From positions 1 to 39,733 of the forward strand of contig JAUSAZ010000138.1 in the NCBI GenBank assembly GCA_030652255.1: a stretch of 39,733 bases of DNA, given 5' to 3'. The notes beneath the pieces are model-generated. The model was not told where the DNA came from. It made no database searches and was given only the letters and a program-made list of their open reading frames with translations. The translations under genes and the position numbers were made by a program. Shown here piece by piece: positions 17,356-25,666 of this stretch. The stretch comes from Myxococcales bacterium (lineage in GTDB: Bacteria; Myxococcota_A; Polyangia; Polyangiales; Ga0077539). Every line of letters starts with the position of its first letter. Positions within the stretch are counted from its first letter, which is position 1.

Positions 17356-18806
17356 CCGTCCGTCGCGCGCCGGTCGTCGCGGCCATCGTGCTGTCGATGT
17401 TCATGTCGGCGATGGAGGCGACGGTGGTCGCGACGGCGATGCCCACGGTGGTCGCCGACCTCCACGGCATCGAGCTCTACGGCTGGGTGACGGCGATCTA
17501 CATGCTCGCCAGCACGGTCACCATCCCCCTGTGGGGCAAGCTCGCCGACCTCCGCGGGCGCCGCCCGGTGATGCTCGCCGGGATGGCCCTCTTCCTCCTC
17601 GGCTCGGTGCTCTCCGGCGCGGCCGGGGGCATGGTGGCCCTCATCGCCTTCCGCGGCATCCAGGGGGCCGGCGCGGGCGCGCTGCAGCCCGTGGCGCTCA
17701 CCATCATCGGCGACCTCTTCACCATCGAGGAGCGCGGCCGGATGCAGGGCATCTTCGGCGCCGTCTGGGGCCTCGCGGCCATCTCCGGCCCGCTGCTCGG
17801 CGGGCTCATCGTGCACGCCCTCGGCTGGCGCTGGGTGTTCTTCGTCAACGTCCCCTTCGGGCTGCTCTCGGCGGCGCTGCTCGTGGCCTTCCACCGCGAC
17901 CCCGCGCGCACCACGGCGCCCGGGCCCCTCGACGTCGCCGGGGCCGCCCTGCTCACGCTCACGGTGCTGGCGCTGCTCGCGGGCGTCGGCGGGCGCTCCC
18001 CCGCGCTCACGCTCCCCCTGGCCGCGCTCGGCCTCGCGGCCTTCCTCGCGGTCGAGCGCCGGGCCAGCGAGCCCATGATCCCGCTCACCCTCTTCCGCGA
18101 CCCGGTGATCGCCACGGCGAGCGTCGCGGGGGCGCTCATGGGCAGCGTGATGATGGCCTCGCTCACGTACCTCCCGCTGCACGTCCAGGCCGTGCTCCGG
18201 GGGACGCCCACGGCGGCCGGTACGGCCGTCGCGCCGATGCTCATCGGGTGGCCGGTGGCGAGCGCCGTGGCGGGGCGGCTGCTCGCGCGCACCAGCTACC
18301 GGGTGCTGGTGCGCACGGGCCTGGTCGCCGTCGGGGTGGCGACCTTCGCGCTCTGGCGCCTGCTCGCCGCGGGCGCGGGGACCTCCGCGATGCGCGCCGT
18401 GATGCTGCTCTTCGGGGCGGGCATGGGCTTCGCCAACACCGCGCTCATCGTGATGGTGCAGGAGCGGGCGGGCTTCGCGATGCGGGGCGTGGCGACGGCG
18501 AGCACGATGTTCTTCCGCACCATCGGCGGCGCGGTGGCGGTGGGCGCCCTCGGCGCGCTGCTGGCGCGGCGGGTGGCGGGGGACGTGCCCGAGTCGCTGC
18601 TGCGCGAGATGCTCGGCCCCGAGCACGGCGCGGGCGTCGACCCGCGGGTGCTACAGGCCGCGGGCGTCCACCTCTCGGGCGCGATGGTGACGGTGTTCGG
18701 GGCGATCGCGGTGCTGGGCGTGCTGGCGGCGCTCACGGGGCCCTTCTTCCCCGCGGTGGAGCGGCGATCGAGCACGGCGCCGGCGCCCGTGCCCGCCGAG
18801 GGGTAA
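17352..18806 (+). CDS. MFS transporter, DHA2-type (14-TM) drug exporter family
   Basis: 484 residues from ATG 17352 (ATGA overlap with the ABC-F gene). It is highly hydrophobic, with about 14 membrane segments. The first helix carries MEATVVATAMPTVVADL, the motif typical of the drug:H+ antiporter DHA2 branch, followed by WGKLADLRGRRPVMLAG (MFS motif A) and FRGIQGAGAGAL. Later, GPLLGGLIVHALGWRWVFFVN matches motif C. It should export a small molecule using the proton gradient; the substrate is unknown. Coupling to the ABC-F gene suggests a shared response to a translation-targeting compound. The 3' end is convergent with a lipoprotein gene, 24 bp apart. Confidence 0.93.
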
Positions 18807-18830
18807 AGGTGCCCGGCGCCCGGACGTGAG

Positions 18831-20024
18831 TCAGCCCCGGCCGATGACGCAGGTGGCGGCGCGGTCGATGTAGTAGCGGCGCTGATAGACGGTGAGCGCG
18901 CCGGAGCTCGGGCAGACGAAGCGGCCGAGGGGGCAGGTGCCGCAGGCGTCGTCTTCGCTGTAGCCCGTCACGGTGACGGTCTGCACGCGGCCCCCCTGCG
19001 AGCACTGGGTGCCCGAGCCGGGGCACACGCGCATCATCGGGTCGCCCGAGCACGAGCCCACGCGCGCGATGCACGCGCCGCCGTCGGTACCCGCTCCGCC
19101 GGTGCAACCCAGGGTCACCATGGAGCCCGACGTGCAGGTGAAGGTCTGGGCCAGGATCCAGCCGCACTCGGTGTTGGGGCCCTCGTCGTCGTCGAAGACG
19201 CTGCAATTGCGGGTGATGCTGAGCATGCCGCCGGCGTCGGGCGCGCCGGTGTCGGGCACGCCCACGTCGCGCACCCCCGCGTCCGTGGTGCACGACGCCG
19301 GCGTGCGTCGCCAGCCGCCGAAGACCGAGCAGCTCGACGTGCCGGTCGGGCCGCTGCTGGTGCCGGGCTGGCACGCGCCGTCGAAGCTGCACCAGCCGCA
19401 GCCGGGGTTGGTGGTGCATGCGCCGCAGGTGCCGATGGCGGCGCAGTTGACCGGGCAGTCGCCGCAGTCGGCGCGGCACGAGGTGCAGGTCTCGCCGCTG
19501 TTGCAGCTGCCATCGCCGCAGGTCGCCGGGCAGGCGCCGCAGTCGCGCTGGCACGACATGCACGTCTCGCCGCCGTTGCAGCTGCCGTCGCCGCAGGTCG
19601 CCGGGCAGGCGCCGCAGTCGCTCGGACAGCTGGAGCAGGTCTCGCCGCCGCCGCAGGTGCCGTCGCCGCAGCTGCCGGTGCAGTCGCCGCAGTCCTGTCG
19701 GCACGTCATGCAGGTCTCGCTGCTGCCGCAGCGCGCGTCGCCGCACACGTCCGGCGCGCCGAGGTCGACGGGCACGCCGAGGTCCGTCGGCGGTACGCCA
19801 GTGTCGACGGGCTCCTTGCCGGTGTCGACCGGCGTCACGCCGTCGTCGGTGGGCGGCGCCACGCGGTCCATCTCCGTCGCGGCATCGTCGGGGGCGCCCA
19901 GGTCGGCGGGCGTCGCGGCGTCGCCGTCGATGGGGGTGGTGTTTCCGCCGCCGCCGCGCGCGCTGCAACCCAGCGAGAGCGCGATCACGGTGCCTACCGC
20001 CAGATGGCGAAGAGATGGATGCAT
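18831..20024 (-). CDS. Cys-rich repeat lipoprotein
   Basis: 397 residues from ATG 20024, with GAGGAAG upstream. The signal peptide ends at LSLGC (Cys20). Residues 25-92 are an Asp/Pro/Val-rich spacer. Residues 94-193 are four tandem 25-residue units with the pattern C-G-D-x3-C-x3-E-T-C-x2-C-x2-D-C-G-x-C, each with seven cysteines. Next comes CGACTTNPGCGWCSFDGACQ (from about 200), resembling a PSI (plexin-type) cysteine module. The C-terminal half has further cysteines but no recognised domain. It is probably a rigid surface-displayed rod. The 75-base coding repeats are near-identical and could recombine. Confidence 0.83.
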   Translation of the reverse strand: MHPSLRHLAVGTVIALSLGCSARGGGGNTTPIDGDAATPADLGAPDDAATEMDRVAPPTDDGVTPVDTGKEPVDTGVPPTDLGVPVDLGAPDVCGDARCGSSETCMTCRQDCGDCTGSCGDGTCGGGETCSSCPSDCGACPATCGDGSCNGGETCMSCQRDCGACPATCGDGSCNSGETCTSCRADCGDCPVNCAAIGTCGACTTNPGCGWCSFDGACQPGTSSGPTGTSSCSVFGGWRRTPASCTTDAGVRDVGVPDTGAPDAGGMLSITRNCSVFDDDEGPNTECGWILAQTFTCTSGSMVTLGCTGGAGTDGGACIARVGSCSGDPMMRVCPGSGTQCSQGGRVQTVTVTGYSEDDACGTCPLGRFVCPSSGALTVYQRRYYIDRAATCVIGRG

Positions 20025-20213
20025 AAGTACTTCCTCAAGGGGGCGACGCCGCGCCGTGCTGGCCGGAGGGAGGGGGGGGGACCTCCTCGGGCGGTCGAGG
20101 CGGTCGTAGCCGAGGCCCCTGTATTTGCAAAGCGGCCTTGCGGGCCTGAGCGGTCATTGTCAGTCCACCGGGTGCGTCGCGCCGATGTCACGGGCGCGAC
20201 GTCGCCGCGATGG
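20025..20213. other. Intergenic gap between two minus-strand genes
   Basis: 189 bases holding a run of G (20071-20077), an inverted repeat at 20175-20201 and no credible reading frame. Presumably it contains the promoter of the Cys-rich lipoprotein gene, but no recognisable -35/-10 pair is visible. Confidence 0.5.
20175..20201 (-). terminator. Hairpin downstream of spermidine-synthase-like gene
   Basis: Perfect arms CGTCGCGC (20175-20182) and GCGCGACG (20194-20201) with an 11-base loop, 13 bp past the stop of the minus-strand gene ending at 20214. There is no U-tract, as is usual in genomes this GC-rich, so terminator function is only suggested. Confidence 0.35.
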
Positions 20214-22415
20214 TCAGCGCCAGCGGATGACGCCGAGCACGTTGGAGTAGTCGTCGGTCCACGGGCGCGAGCGCGCGGCGGGGTCGACCCGGCGCCACCG
20301 CGGGTCGGTGGCGAGCACGCCGAGGTGTGCGGGCTCGCGGGCGAGCACCACCCAGGTGGTGGGGATGGGACCGTCGGGCGACGGGGCGGTGGCGCGGCCC
20401 AGGAGGGCGACCAGGCCCGCGTCGCGGGCGAGCGCGGCGACCACGCCGTCGAGCGCGACGTGCCGGTTGGTGACGTGAAACGCGATCACGCCGCGGGGAT
20501 CGGTGCGCGCGAGGTAGAGCGCGAGGGCCTCGCGGGTGACGAGGTGCGTGGGGATCGCGTCGGAGCTGAAGGCGTCGAGCACGAGGAGCCCGTGGCGCGC
20601 GCCGCGGTCGCGGGCGAGGGTGCGCCGCGCGTCGCCGGTGACGACGGTCCACGGGGCGCGGGCGTCGCGGAGCCAGGTGAAGTGGCTCCGGGCGAGGCGG
20701 ACGACCTCGGGGTCGAGCTCGTAGAAGGTCCAGCGCTGGGCGGGGCGCGCGTGCGCGAGGAGCATGCCCACGCCGAGGCCCACGACCCCCACCGAGCGGC
20801 CGTCGAGGCCGGGGCCGAGCGCGGCCATCACCTGCCCGATGGGGCTCGCCGGGGCGTAGTACGCGACGGGCTCGCGTCGTCGTTTGGGCGAAAGGTACTG
20901 GAGCCCGTGGAGGGTGGTGCCATGGAGGAAGCGCCGCACGCCGCGGGCGTCGTCGACGCGCATGACGCCGTAGAAGGTCCGGGAGGCGTCGACCACGGCG
21001 CGGTCGAAGCGGCCCGCGGCGAGGATGGCGAGGAGCCCGAGCGCGAGGCGCACGCGGCGGCCGATGGCGGTGAGCACCAGGAGCATCAGCGGGGCGCCGA
21101 AGCGCACCAGCGAGGGCGCGCGGGTCATCTCCGGGGCGCGGACCAGGGCCACGGCGAGCGCGCCGACGGCGACGGGGACGAGGGCGTCGGCGAGGGTCCA
21201 GCGGGGGGATGGCGGGCGCGGGGTGCGGGGGGCGAGCACGGCATTCGGGTCGACGCCCACGGAGCGCAGGAAGGCCTCCTCGCGCTCGCGCCGGTCGGGC
21301 AGCGGCGGCGGCTCTGGGATGAGCAGCACCGCGAGCGCCATCACCAGCGGGTACTCGGTGACGCGCACGAAGAGGCGCGGGGCGAGGAGGGCGTTGAAGG
21401 CCCCGCCGAGGGCGCCGCCGACGGCGAGCGCGAGCTGGAAGGCGGTGACCGATCCGGCGGCGGGGCGGGTGCGCGCGAGCTCGCCGTGGAGGATGTACGC
21501 CGTGGCGGCGAAGAGGCACAGGTGGCCGACCGCGATGGGCAGGCGGGTGGCCACCTGCGGCGCCGTGAAGAGGAACATCATCACGAGCAGCGAGAGGTAC
21601 GGCGCGGCGACGCGCGGCGACGGGGCCTCCGGCGGGCGCGCGAACACGACGATGAAGCTCGCGAGGTAGATGGCCAGCGGCGCGACCCAGAGCAGCGGGA
21701 ACGACCCCACGTCGGTGGCGAGGTGCGTGGTGACGCCGAGCATCAGGCTCGACGGCACGAAGGCGAGGGCGACGCAGCGCAGCCAGACGGCGCGGGGCGT
21801 GCGCGCCGCGAGAGGGGCGGCGTCGGCGGCGTCGGGGGGCGCGCGGCGGACGTCCCAGGCGGCGCGCGCGACGAGGGCGACGTAGACGACGTAGGCGCCA
21901 GCGAAGAGGCGCGACTGCGCCCGGAGCGGGAGCAGGGGTTCGAGCAGCAGGGGGTAGGCGAGCAGCGCGACGAGGCTGCCGACGTTGCTGGCCGCGAGCA
22001 GGGGCCGCGGGTCGGCGCCCGAGGCGCGGGTGTACCAGCGCTGGAGGAGCGGCGCGCCGGTGGAGAGCAGCACGAAGAGGGCAGCGACGCGCAGGGCGAG
22101 GGCCGCGAGGATCCAGCGGGTGAGGTCGCCGTCGGGCGGCGGAGCGAGGCCCGCGAAGGAGAGGGGCAGCGCGGCGACCGAGAGGGCGAGGAGCGCGACG
22201 TGCAGGAGGGGCAGGGCGCGGTGCCCGACGAGGGCGGGCGCGAGGTGGGCGTAGGCGTAGCCCGCGAGCAGGGCGCACTGGAAGAAGACCACGCAGGTGT
22301 TCCAGAGCGCGGGCACGCCGCCGGTGAGGGGGAGCAGCGCGCGCGCGACCATGGGCTGCACGGCGAAGAGCAGCGCCGAGCCGAGGAGCGTCGCGAGCGT
22401 GAAGCGGCGCAGCAT
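20214..22415 (-). CDS. Membrane-fused spermidine-synthase-like protein
   Basis: 733 residues from ATG 22415. The first about 480 residues are polytopic membrane (FAVQPMVARALLPLTGGVPA, a start typical of 'fused MFS/spermidine synthase' proteins). The last about 230 form a soluble Rossmann methyltransferase-like domain with the SAM-binding loop VVGLGVGMLLAHA, the acidic end ELDPEVV and the polyamine-synthase motif LVLDAFSSDAIPTHLVT. Soluble SpeE transfers aminopropyl from decarboxylated SAM to putrescine; whether the fused form does so is not established. The start codon lies inside a hairpin (22412-22435). It is divergent from a HiPIP gene. A glutathionylspermidine-synthase-like gene lies 6.3 kb away, so a polyamine link is possible but unproven. 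Confidence 0.87.
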   Translation of the reverse strand: MLRRFTLATLLGSALLFAVQPMVARALLPLTGGVPALWNTCVVFFQCALLAGYAYAHLAPALVGHRALPLLHVALLALSVAALPLSFAGLAPPPDGDLTRWILAALALRVAALFVLLSTGAPLLQRWYTRASGADPRPLLAASNVGSLVALLAYPLLLEPLLPLRAQSRLFAGAYVVYVALVARAAWDVRRAPPDAADAAPLAARTPRAVWLRCVALAFVPSSLMLGVTTHLATDVGSFPLLWVAPLAIYLASFIVVFARPPEAPSPRVAAPYLSLLVMMFLFTAPQVATRLPIAVGHLCLFAATAYILHGELARTRPAAGSVTAFQLALAVGGALGGAFNALLAPRLFVRVTEYPLVMALAVLLIPEPPPLPDRREREEAFLRSVGVDPNAVLAPRTPRPPSPRWTLADALVPVAVGALAVALVRAPEMTRAPSLVRFGAPLMLLVLTAIGRRVRLALGLLAILAAGRFDRAVVDASRTFYGVMRVDDARGVRRFLHGTTLHGLQYLSPKRRREPVAYYAPASPIGQVMAALGPGLDGRSVGVVGLGVGMLLAHARPAQRWTFYELDPEVVRLARSHFTWLRDARAPWTVVTGDARRTLARDRGARHGLLVLDAFSSDAIPTHLVTREALALYLARTDPRGVIAFHVTNRHVALDGVVAALARDAGLVALLGRATAPSPDGPIPTTWVVLAREPAHLGVLATDPRWRRVDPAARSRPWTDDYSNVLGVIRWR

Positions 22416-22435
22416 CGGACCTGTCTCGCCGATGC
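22412..22435 (-). promoter_or_regulatory. Hairpin containing the start codon of 20214-22415
   Basis: Perfect arms GCATCGG (22412-22418) and CCGATGC (22429-22435) with a ten-base loop. In the minus-strand mRNA the ATG (22415-22413) lies in the 3' arm and an AGG ribosome-site-like triplet lies in the loop, so folding could limit translation initiation. It could also be a DNA operator. No experimental basis is visible. Confidence 0.4.
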
Positions 22436-22514
22436 GGCGCGCGATCGCAACGTCGGCCTTCCCCCTCCCGGTCGGCCGCCCCGGTCCCTATGTGTCGGAC
22501 GGAGGGGTTCAACC

Positions 22515-22847
22515 ATGCGCACACCAGACCCAACGCTCGATCGTCGCGCCCTGCTTCGCCGCACGGGTGGGGGCCTCGCGCTCCTGGTGCTCGGGCCCGT
22601 CGCCGCGGCGGTGGAGGGCTGCGGGAAGAAGGCCCTGAGCTGCGTGGACACGGCCGGGTTGTCCTTCGCCGACGCCCAGACCCGGGTGACGTTGCAGTAC
22701 GTCGACCGCGCGCTCGATCCGGCGAAGCCCTGCCGGACGTGCAGGCACTTCCGGACGGCGGGGGAGGCCGCCTGCGGCGGGTGCGAGGTGGTCAAGGGAC
22801 CGATCAACCCGGGCGGCGGGTGCCAGTCCTGGGCGGCGCGCACCTGA
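22515..22847 (+). CDS. High-potential iron-sulfur protein (HiPIP), Tat-exported
   Basis: 110 residues from ATG 22515, with GGAGGGG just upstream. The N-terminus has a twin-arginine motif (DRRALLRR) followed by a hydrophobic stretch (GGGLALLVLGPVAAAVEG), as for folded cofactor proteins exported by Tat. The C-terminal half carries the HiPIP arrangement: CRTC (two ligands, about residues 74-77), CGGCEVVKG (third ligand) and GGGCQSWA (fourth ligand). It should hold one [4Fe-4S] cluster and carry electrons in the periplasm. No redox partner gene is adjacent. Downstream, 53 bp away, is a nucleotidase gene. Confidence 0.85.
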   Translation: MRTPDPTLDRRALLRRTGGGLALLVLGPVAAAVEGCGKKALSCVDTAGLSFADAQTRVTLQYVDRALDPAKPCRTCRHFRTAGEAACGGCEVVKGPINPGGGCQSWAART

Positions 22848-22900
22848 CACGAGTGCCCCTGCTGGCCCCGGCGCAACAGACGGCGGACACTTCGGCGCCC

Positions 22901-24514
22901 ATGCGAGGACCCACCCTTCGTCTCGTCTGCGTCAACGACGTCTACGCGCTCGACAACCTGCCCCGCCTGCGCAGCCTCGTGCGGCGCTTCGCCTCGGTCG
23001 ACCCGGCGGACGCCTTCGCGACCACGCTCGCGGGGGACTTCGTCGCGCCCAGCCTGCTGTCGAGCCTCGACCAGGGCGCCGGGATGGTCGACTGCCTCAA
23101 CGCCATCCCCATCGACTATGTGTGCTTCGGCAACCACGAGCAGGACGTCCCCGGGGAGGCGCTCGCCGCGCGGGTGCGCCAGTTTCGGGGCACCTGGCTC
23201 AACACCAACGTCCCTGGTTACGTGCCCGCGCTGCCCGCCTCGCGGGTGCTCACCGTGCAGGGCGAGGGGACGCGCGCCGTCCGCGTGGGCCTCGTCGGGG
23301 TCGTCACCGAGGACCCGTCGCTCTACCGCCCCGGCGCCTTCGGCGGGCTCCCGATGCTGCCCGCCAACGCCACCGCCCTCGACGAGGGCCGGCGTCTCGT
23401 CGCCGGGCAGGGGTGCGCGTGCGTGCTGGCGCTCACCCACCAGTCGCTCCCCCGCGACCGGGCGCTCGCGATGGCCCAGGGCGACCCTCCGGTGCCGGTG
23501 ATCCTCGGCGGGCACGAGCACGAGCCCTACGTCGAGCAGGTGGGCAGCGCGTGGGTGGTGAAGGCCGGCACCGACGCCCTCTACGCCGCGGTGGTGGACC
23601 TCGCGTGGCCCGCCGAGGCGCCCGCCGCGGGCCCCGACCTCCCGGCGGTATCGGTGCGCCTCGAGCCCGTGCACGACCACGCCGACGACCCCGCGCTGCG
23701 AGCCCTCGTCGAACGCCACATGCTCCCGGTGAAGGCCCTGCACGCGGCGACCTTCCTGCGCCTCGCGCCGGGCTCGACGCTCTCGTCGGTGGGCACCCGC
23801 TACCGGCAGACCTCCGTCGGGTCGCTCATCGCCAACTGCGTGCGCGACGACCTCTGCGCCGACGCGTGCCTCATCAACGGCGGCGGCATCCGCGCCGGTC
23901 GCGAGTACACCGAGACCTTCACCTACGGCGACCTCGAGGCCGAGCTGCCCTTCGCCAACGAGGTGGTGGTCGTGACCATGCCGGGGCGGGTGCTGCGCGA
24001 GGCCGTGGCGGCGTCCCGGGCGAGCGCGCCACGGCCGGCGCCGGGCTTCCTCCAGGTGGACGCCGGGGTGGTGGTGGACGGAGAGCAGCGGGTGATCACG
24101 GTGAAGGGCGAGATCCTCGACGAGGCGCGCGAGTACCGGGTGGCGACGGTGCGGGTGCTCTTCGACGGGATGGACAACGTGGCGCCGCTCCTCCGCTTCG
24201 CGCAGGAGAACCCCGGGCGCATCCCGCCGAGGGACAGCGGTCGGGAGCTCAAGATGATCGTCGTCGAGGCCTTCTCGCTCGCGCTCTGGCGGGACATCGG
24301 CGGCTTCGAGAGGGTCGACGCTGACTGCGATGCGAGGGTGTCGGCGGACGAGCTGCGTCAGGCCATCGCGGAGGCCTCCGGTGCCCCCGCGCCGACGCTC
24401 CTGGTCGACGGCATCTTCGGCGCCCTCGACGCCGACCACGACGGGACCATCACCGCGGCCGAGGCGCACGACCACGTCGACTGCGCGCCGCCCCGGGAGC
24501 GAGCGCCGCATTGA
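22901..24514 (+). CDS. 5'-nucleotidase/metallophosphatase with C-terminal EF-hands
   Basis: 537 residues from ATG 22901; earlier in-frame starts lie inside the HiPIP gene. The N-terminal calcineurin-like phosphoesterase domain shows CVNDVYALDN, LAGDFVAPSLL, FGNHEQDVP and LGGHEHEPY, the metal-binding motifs of the UshA/5'-nucleotidase superfamily. The middle 5'-nucleotidase C domain contains NGGGIRAGREYTETFTYGD and the FANEVVVV stretch. The C-terminus has two EF-hand-like loops: a weaker DADCDARVSADE (about 471-482) and a canonical DADHDGTITAAE (about 513-524), so calcium may control it. No signal peptide is visible, unlike periplasmic UshA. It probably removes phosphate from nucleotides or related sugar nucleotides. 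Confidence 0.88.
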   Translation: MRGPTLRLVCVNDVYALDNLPRLRSLVRRFASVDPADAFATTLAGDFVAPSLLSSLDQGAGMVDCLNAIPIDYVCFGNHEQDVPGEALAARVRQFRGTWLNTNVPGYVPALPASRVLTVQGEGTRAVRVGLVGVVTEDPSLYRPGAFGGLPMLPANATALDEGRRLVAGQGCACVLALTHQSLPRDRALAMAQGDPPVPVILGGHEHEPYVEQVGSAWVVKAGTDALYAAVVDLAWPAEAPAAGPDLPAVSVRLEPVHDHADDPALRALVERHMLPVKALHAATFLRLAPGSTLSSVGTRYRQTSVGSLIANCVRDDLCADACLINGGGIRAGREYTETFTYGDLEAELPFANEVVVVTMPGRVLREAVAASRASAPRPAPGFLQVDAGVVVDGEQRVITVKGEILDEAREYRVATVRVLFDGMDNVAPLLRFAQENPGRIPPRDSGRELKMIVVEAFSLALWRDIGGFERVDADCDARVSADELRQAIAEASGAPAPTLLVDGIFGALDADHDGTITAAEAHDHVDCAPPRERAPH

Positions 24515-24608
24515 CGGCGGGGCGCACGGGCAACAGTCAGGGAGTCATCAGGCGCGGCGGGCACACCCACGGCGCCGCTCGCCGCGTTCGTCGACGGAGG
24601 TCCTCCCC

Positions 24609-25058
24609 ATGGCAACGATCGAAATCAAGGATCAGGCGCTCGTCATCACCATCGAGGGCCTCGACAAGATCATGGCGCTGCGGAGCTCGATCACGGTGCC
24701 GCTGGCGCATGTCACGGGCGTCACGGCGCGGCCCGACATCTCCAAGCTGATGTACATGCCCGTCGAGGCGCAGTTTCGAGGGGTGCGAAACCCGGGCAGC
24801 ATCCTGGCGGGCACGCTGGTGATGGCCGACGGTACCGGCCACGTGTTCTGCGATGTGCGCGATGAGACGCGCGCGCTGGCGATCGACCTCCAGCACGACG
24901 AGTTCAAGCGCATCATCGTCGAGGTGTCCGACCACACGCCCGAGGAGGCGCGCGACCTCATCCTGGCAGCGGTCGGCCCGGGCGTAGGATCCGCCGCGCC
25001 CGAGTCCGACCGGAAGGGCGACGAGCCGCGGCGCATCCCGGCCGGCACGAGCCGCTAG
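24609..25058 (+). CDS. Small PH-like conserved hypothetical protein
   Basis: 149 residues from ATG 24609 with GGAGGT upstream. It has no signal or membrane segment. Residues 1-120 alternate short beta-strands with a final helix (MATIEIKDQALVITIEGLDK, then LRSSITVPLAHVTGV and GTGHVFCDVRDETRALAIDL), a pattern of bacterial PH-like domain proteins in which the conserved phrase 'EGLDKxxALRSxxxVPLxHV' recurs. The acidic-basic tail (about 125-149) looks disordered. The function of this family is unknown to me. The gene stands alone, 94 bp after the nucleotidase and convergent with the next gene. Confidence 0.72.
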   Translation: MATIEIKDQALVITIEGLDKIMALRSSITVPLAHVTGVTARPDISKLMYMPVEAQFRGVRNPGSILAGTLVMADGTGHVFCDVRDETRALAIDLQHDEFKRIIVEVSDHTPEEARDLILAAVGPGVGSAAPESDRKGDEPRRIPAGTSR

Positions 25059-25074
25059 GCTCGCCGTCGCACGC

Positions 25075-25653
25075 TCAGCCCAGCGGGCGCAGGTACTCGA
25101 ACTTCGGGGCGCGGAGGTCTTCGGCCGTGAGCCCGAAGCTCTCGTCGCGCGGGATGAGATAGATCACGTCGGCCTTCACCGACGCCCAGCTGATCATGCC
25201 GAGCGAGTTGAGCAGCCGGGCGAAGGTCTCGCGCTTCCACAGCGCGGGCTCGGGGACGTTGCACGCGTGCGAGAACGAGCGCTCGCTCGGGGTGCCGTGC
25301 TGTAGCAGCAGGGCCATGGTGAAGGTCATGTAGCGGTGGTCGCCGCGGTAGGGGTCGCCGGGCCCCGACGGCGTGCGCCGCGCGCCCTCCAGCGTGGTCA
25401 TGCCCCCGGACCACATGTTGAAGTCGTTGAGCGCCCGGCCGTCGTCGTCGAAGAAGTCCCAGCACCCGCTGATGGCGTACTGGAGCCGCCCCTGGAGGAG
25501 CTGCGACACGTCGCGGTAGAGGCGCCACTTGTCCCGGCGCGAGGAGTGCGCAGGGTGCTGCTCGATGAGCTGCTGGAGCTGCGCGCGCAGCGGATCGCCG
25601 GGCATGATCGGGAGGCACAGCTCGAGCGCGAAGATGGAGTGCGTGAATCCCAT
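25075..25653 (-). CDS. Unrecognised 192-residue protein
   Basis: 192 residues from ATG 25653, 13 bp after the stop of the gene before it, so part of the same operon as the membrane protein and the oxygenase-like protein. It is soluble and rich in aromatics (CWDFFDDDGRALNDFNMW, RGDHRYMTFTMALLLQHG), with a helical N-terminal part (PLRAQLQQLIEQHP) and a C-terminus with ADVIYLIPRDESFGL. Cysteines: Cys13, one in SGCWDFF and one in HACNVPE. I recognise no domain. The conserved look of charged and aromatic motifs suggests an enzyme or binding protein and not filler. Confidence 0.7.
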   Translation of the reverse strand: MGFTHSIFALELCLPIMPGDPLRAQLQQLIEQHPAHSSRRDKWRLYRDVSQLLQGRLQYAISGCWDFFDDDGRALNDFNMWSGGMTTLEGARRTPSGPGDPYRGDHRYMTFTMALLLQHGTPSERSFSHACNVPEPALWKRETFARLLNSLGMISWASVKADVIYLIPRDESFGLTAEDLRAPKFEYLRPLG

Positions 25654-25666
25654 CGGTGGGTGCCTC

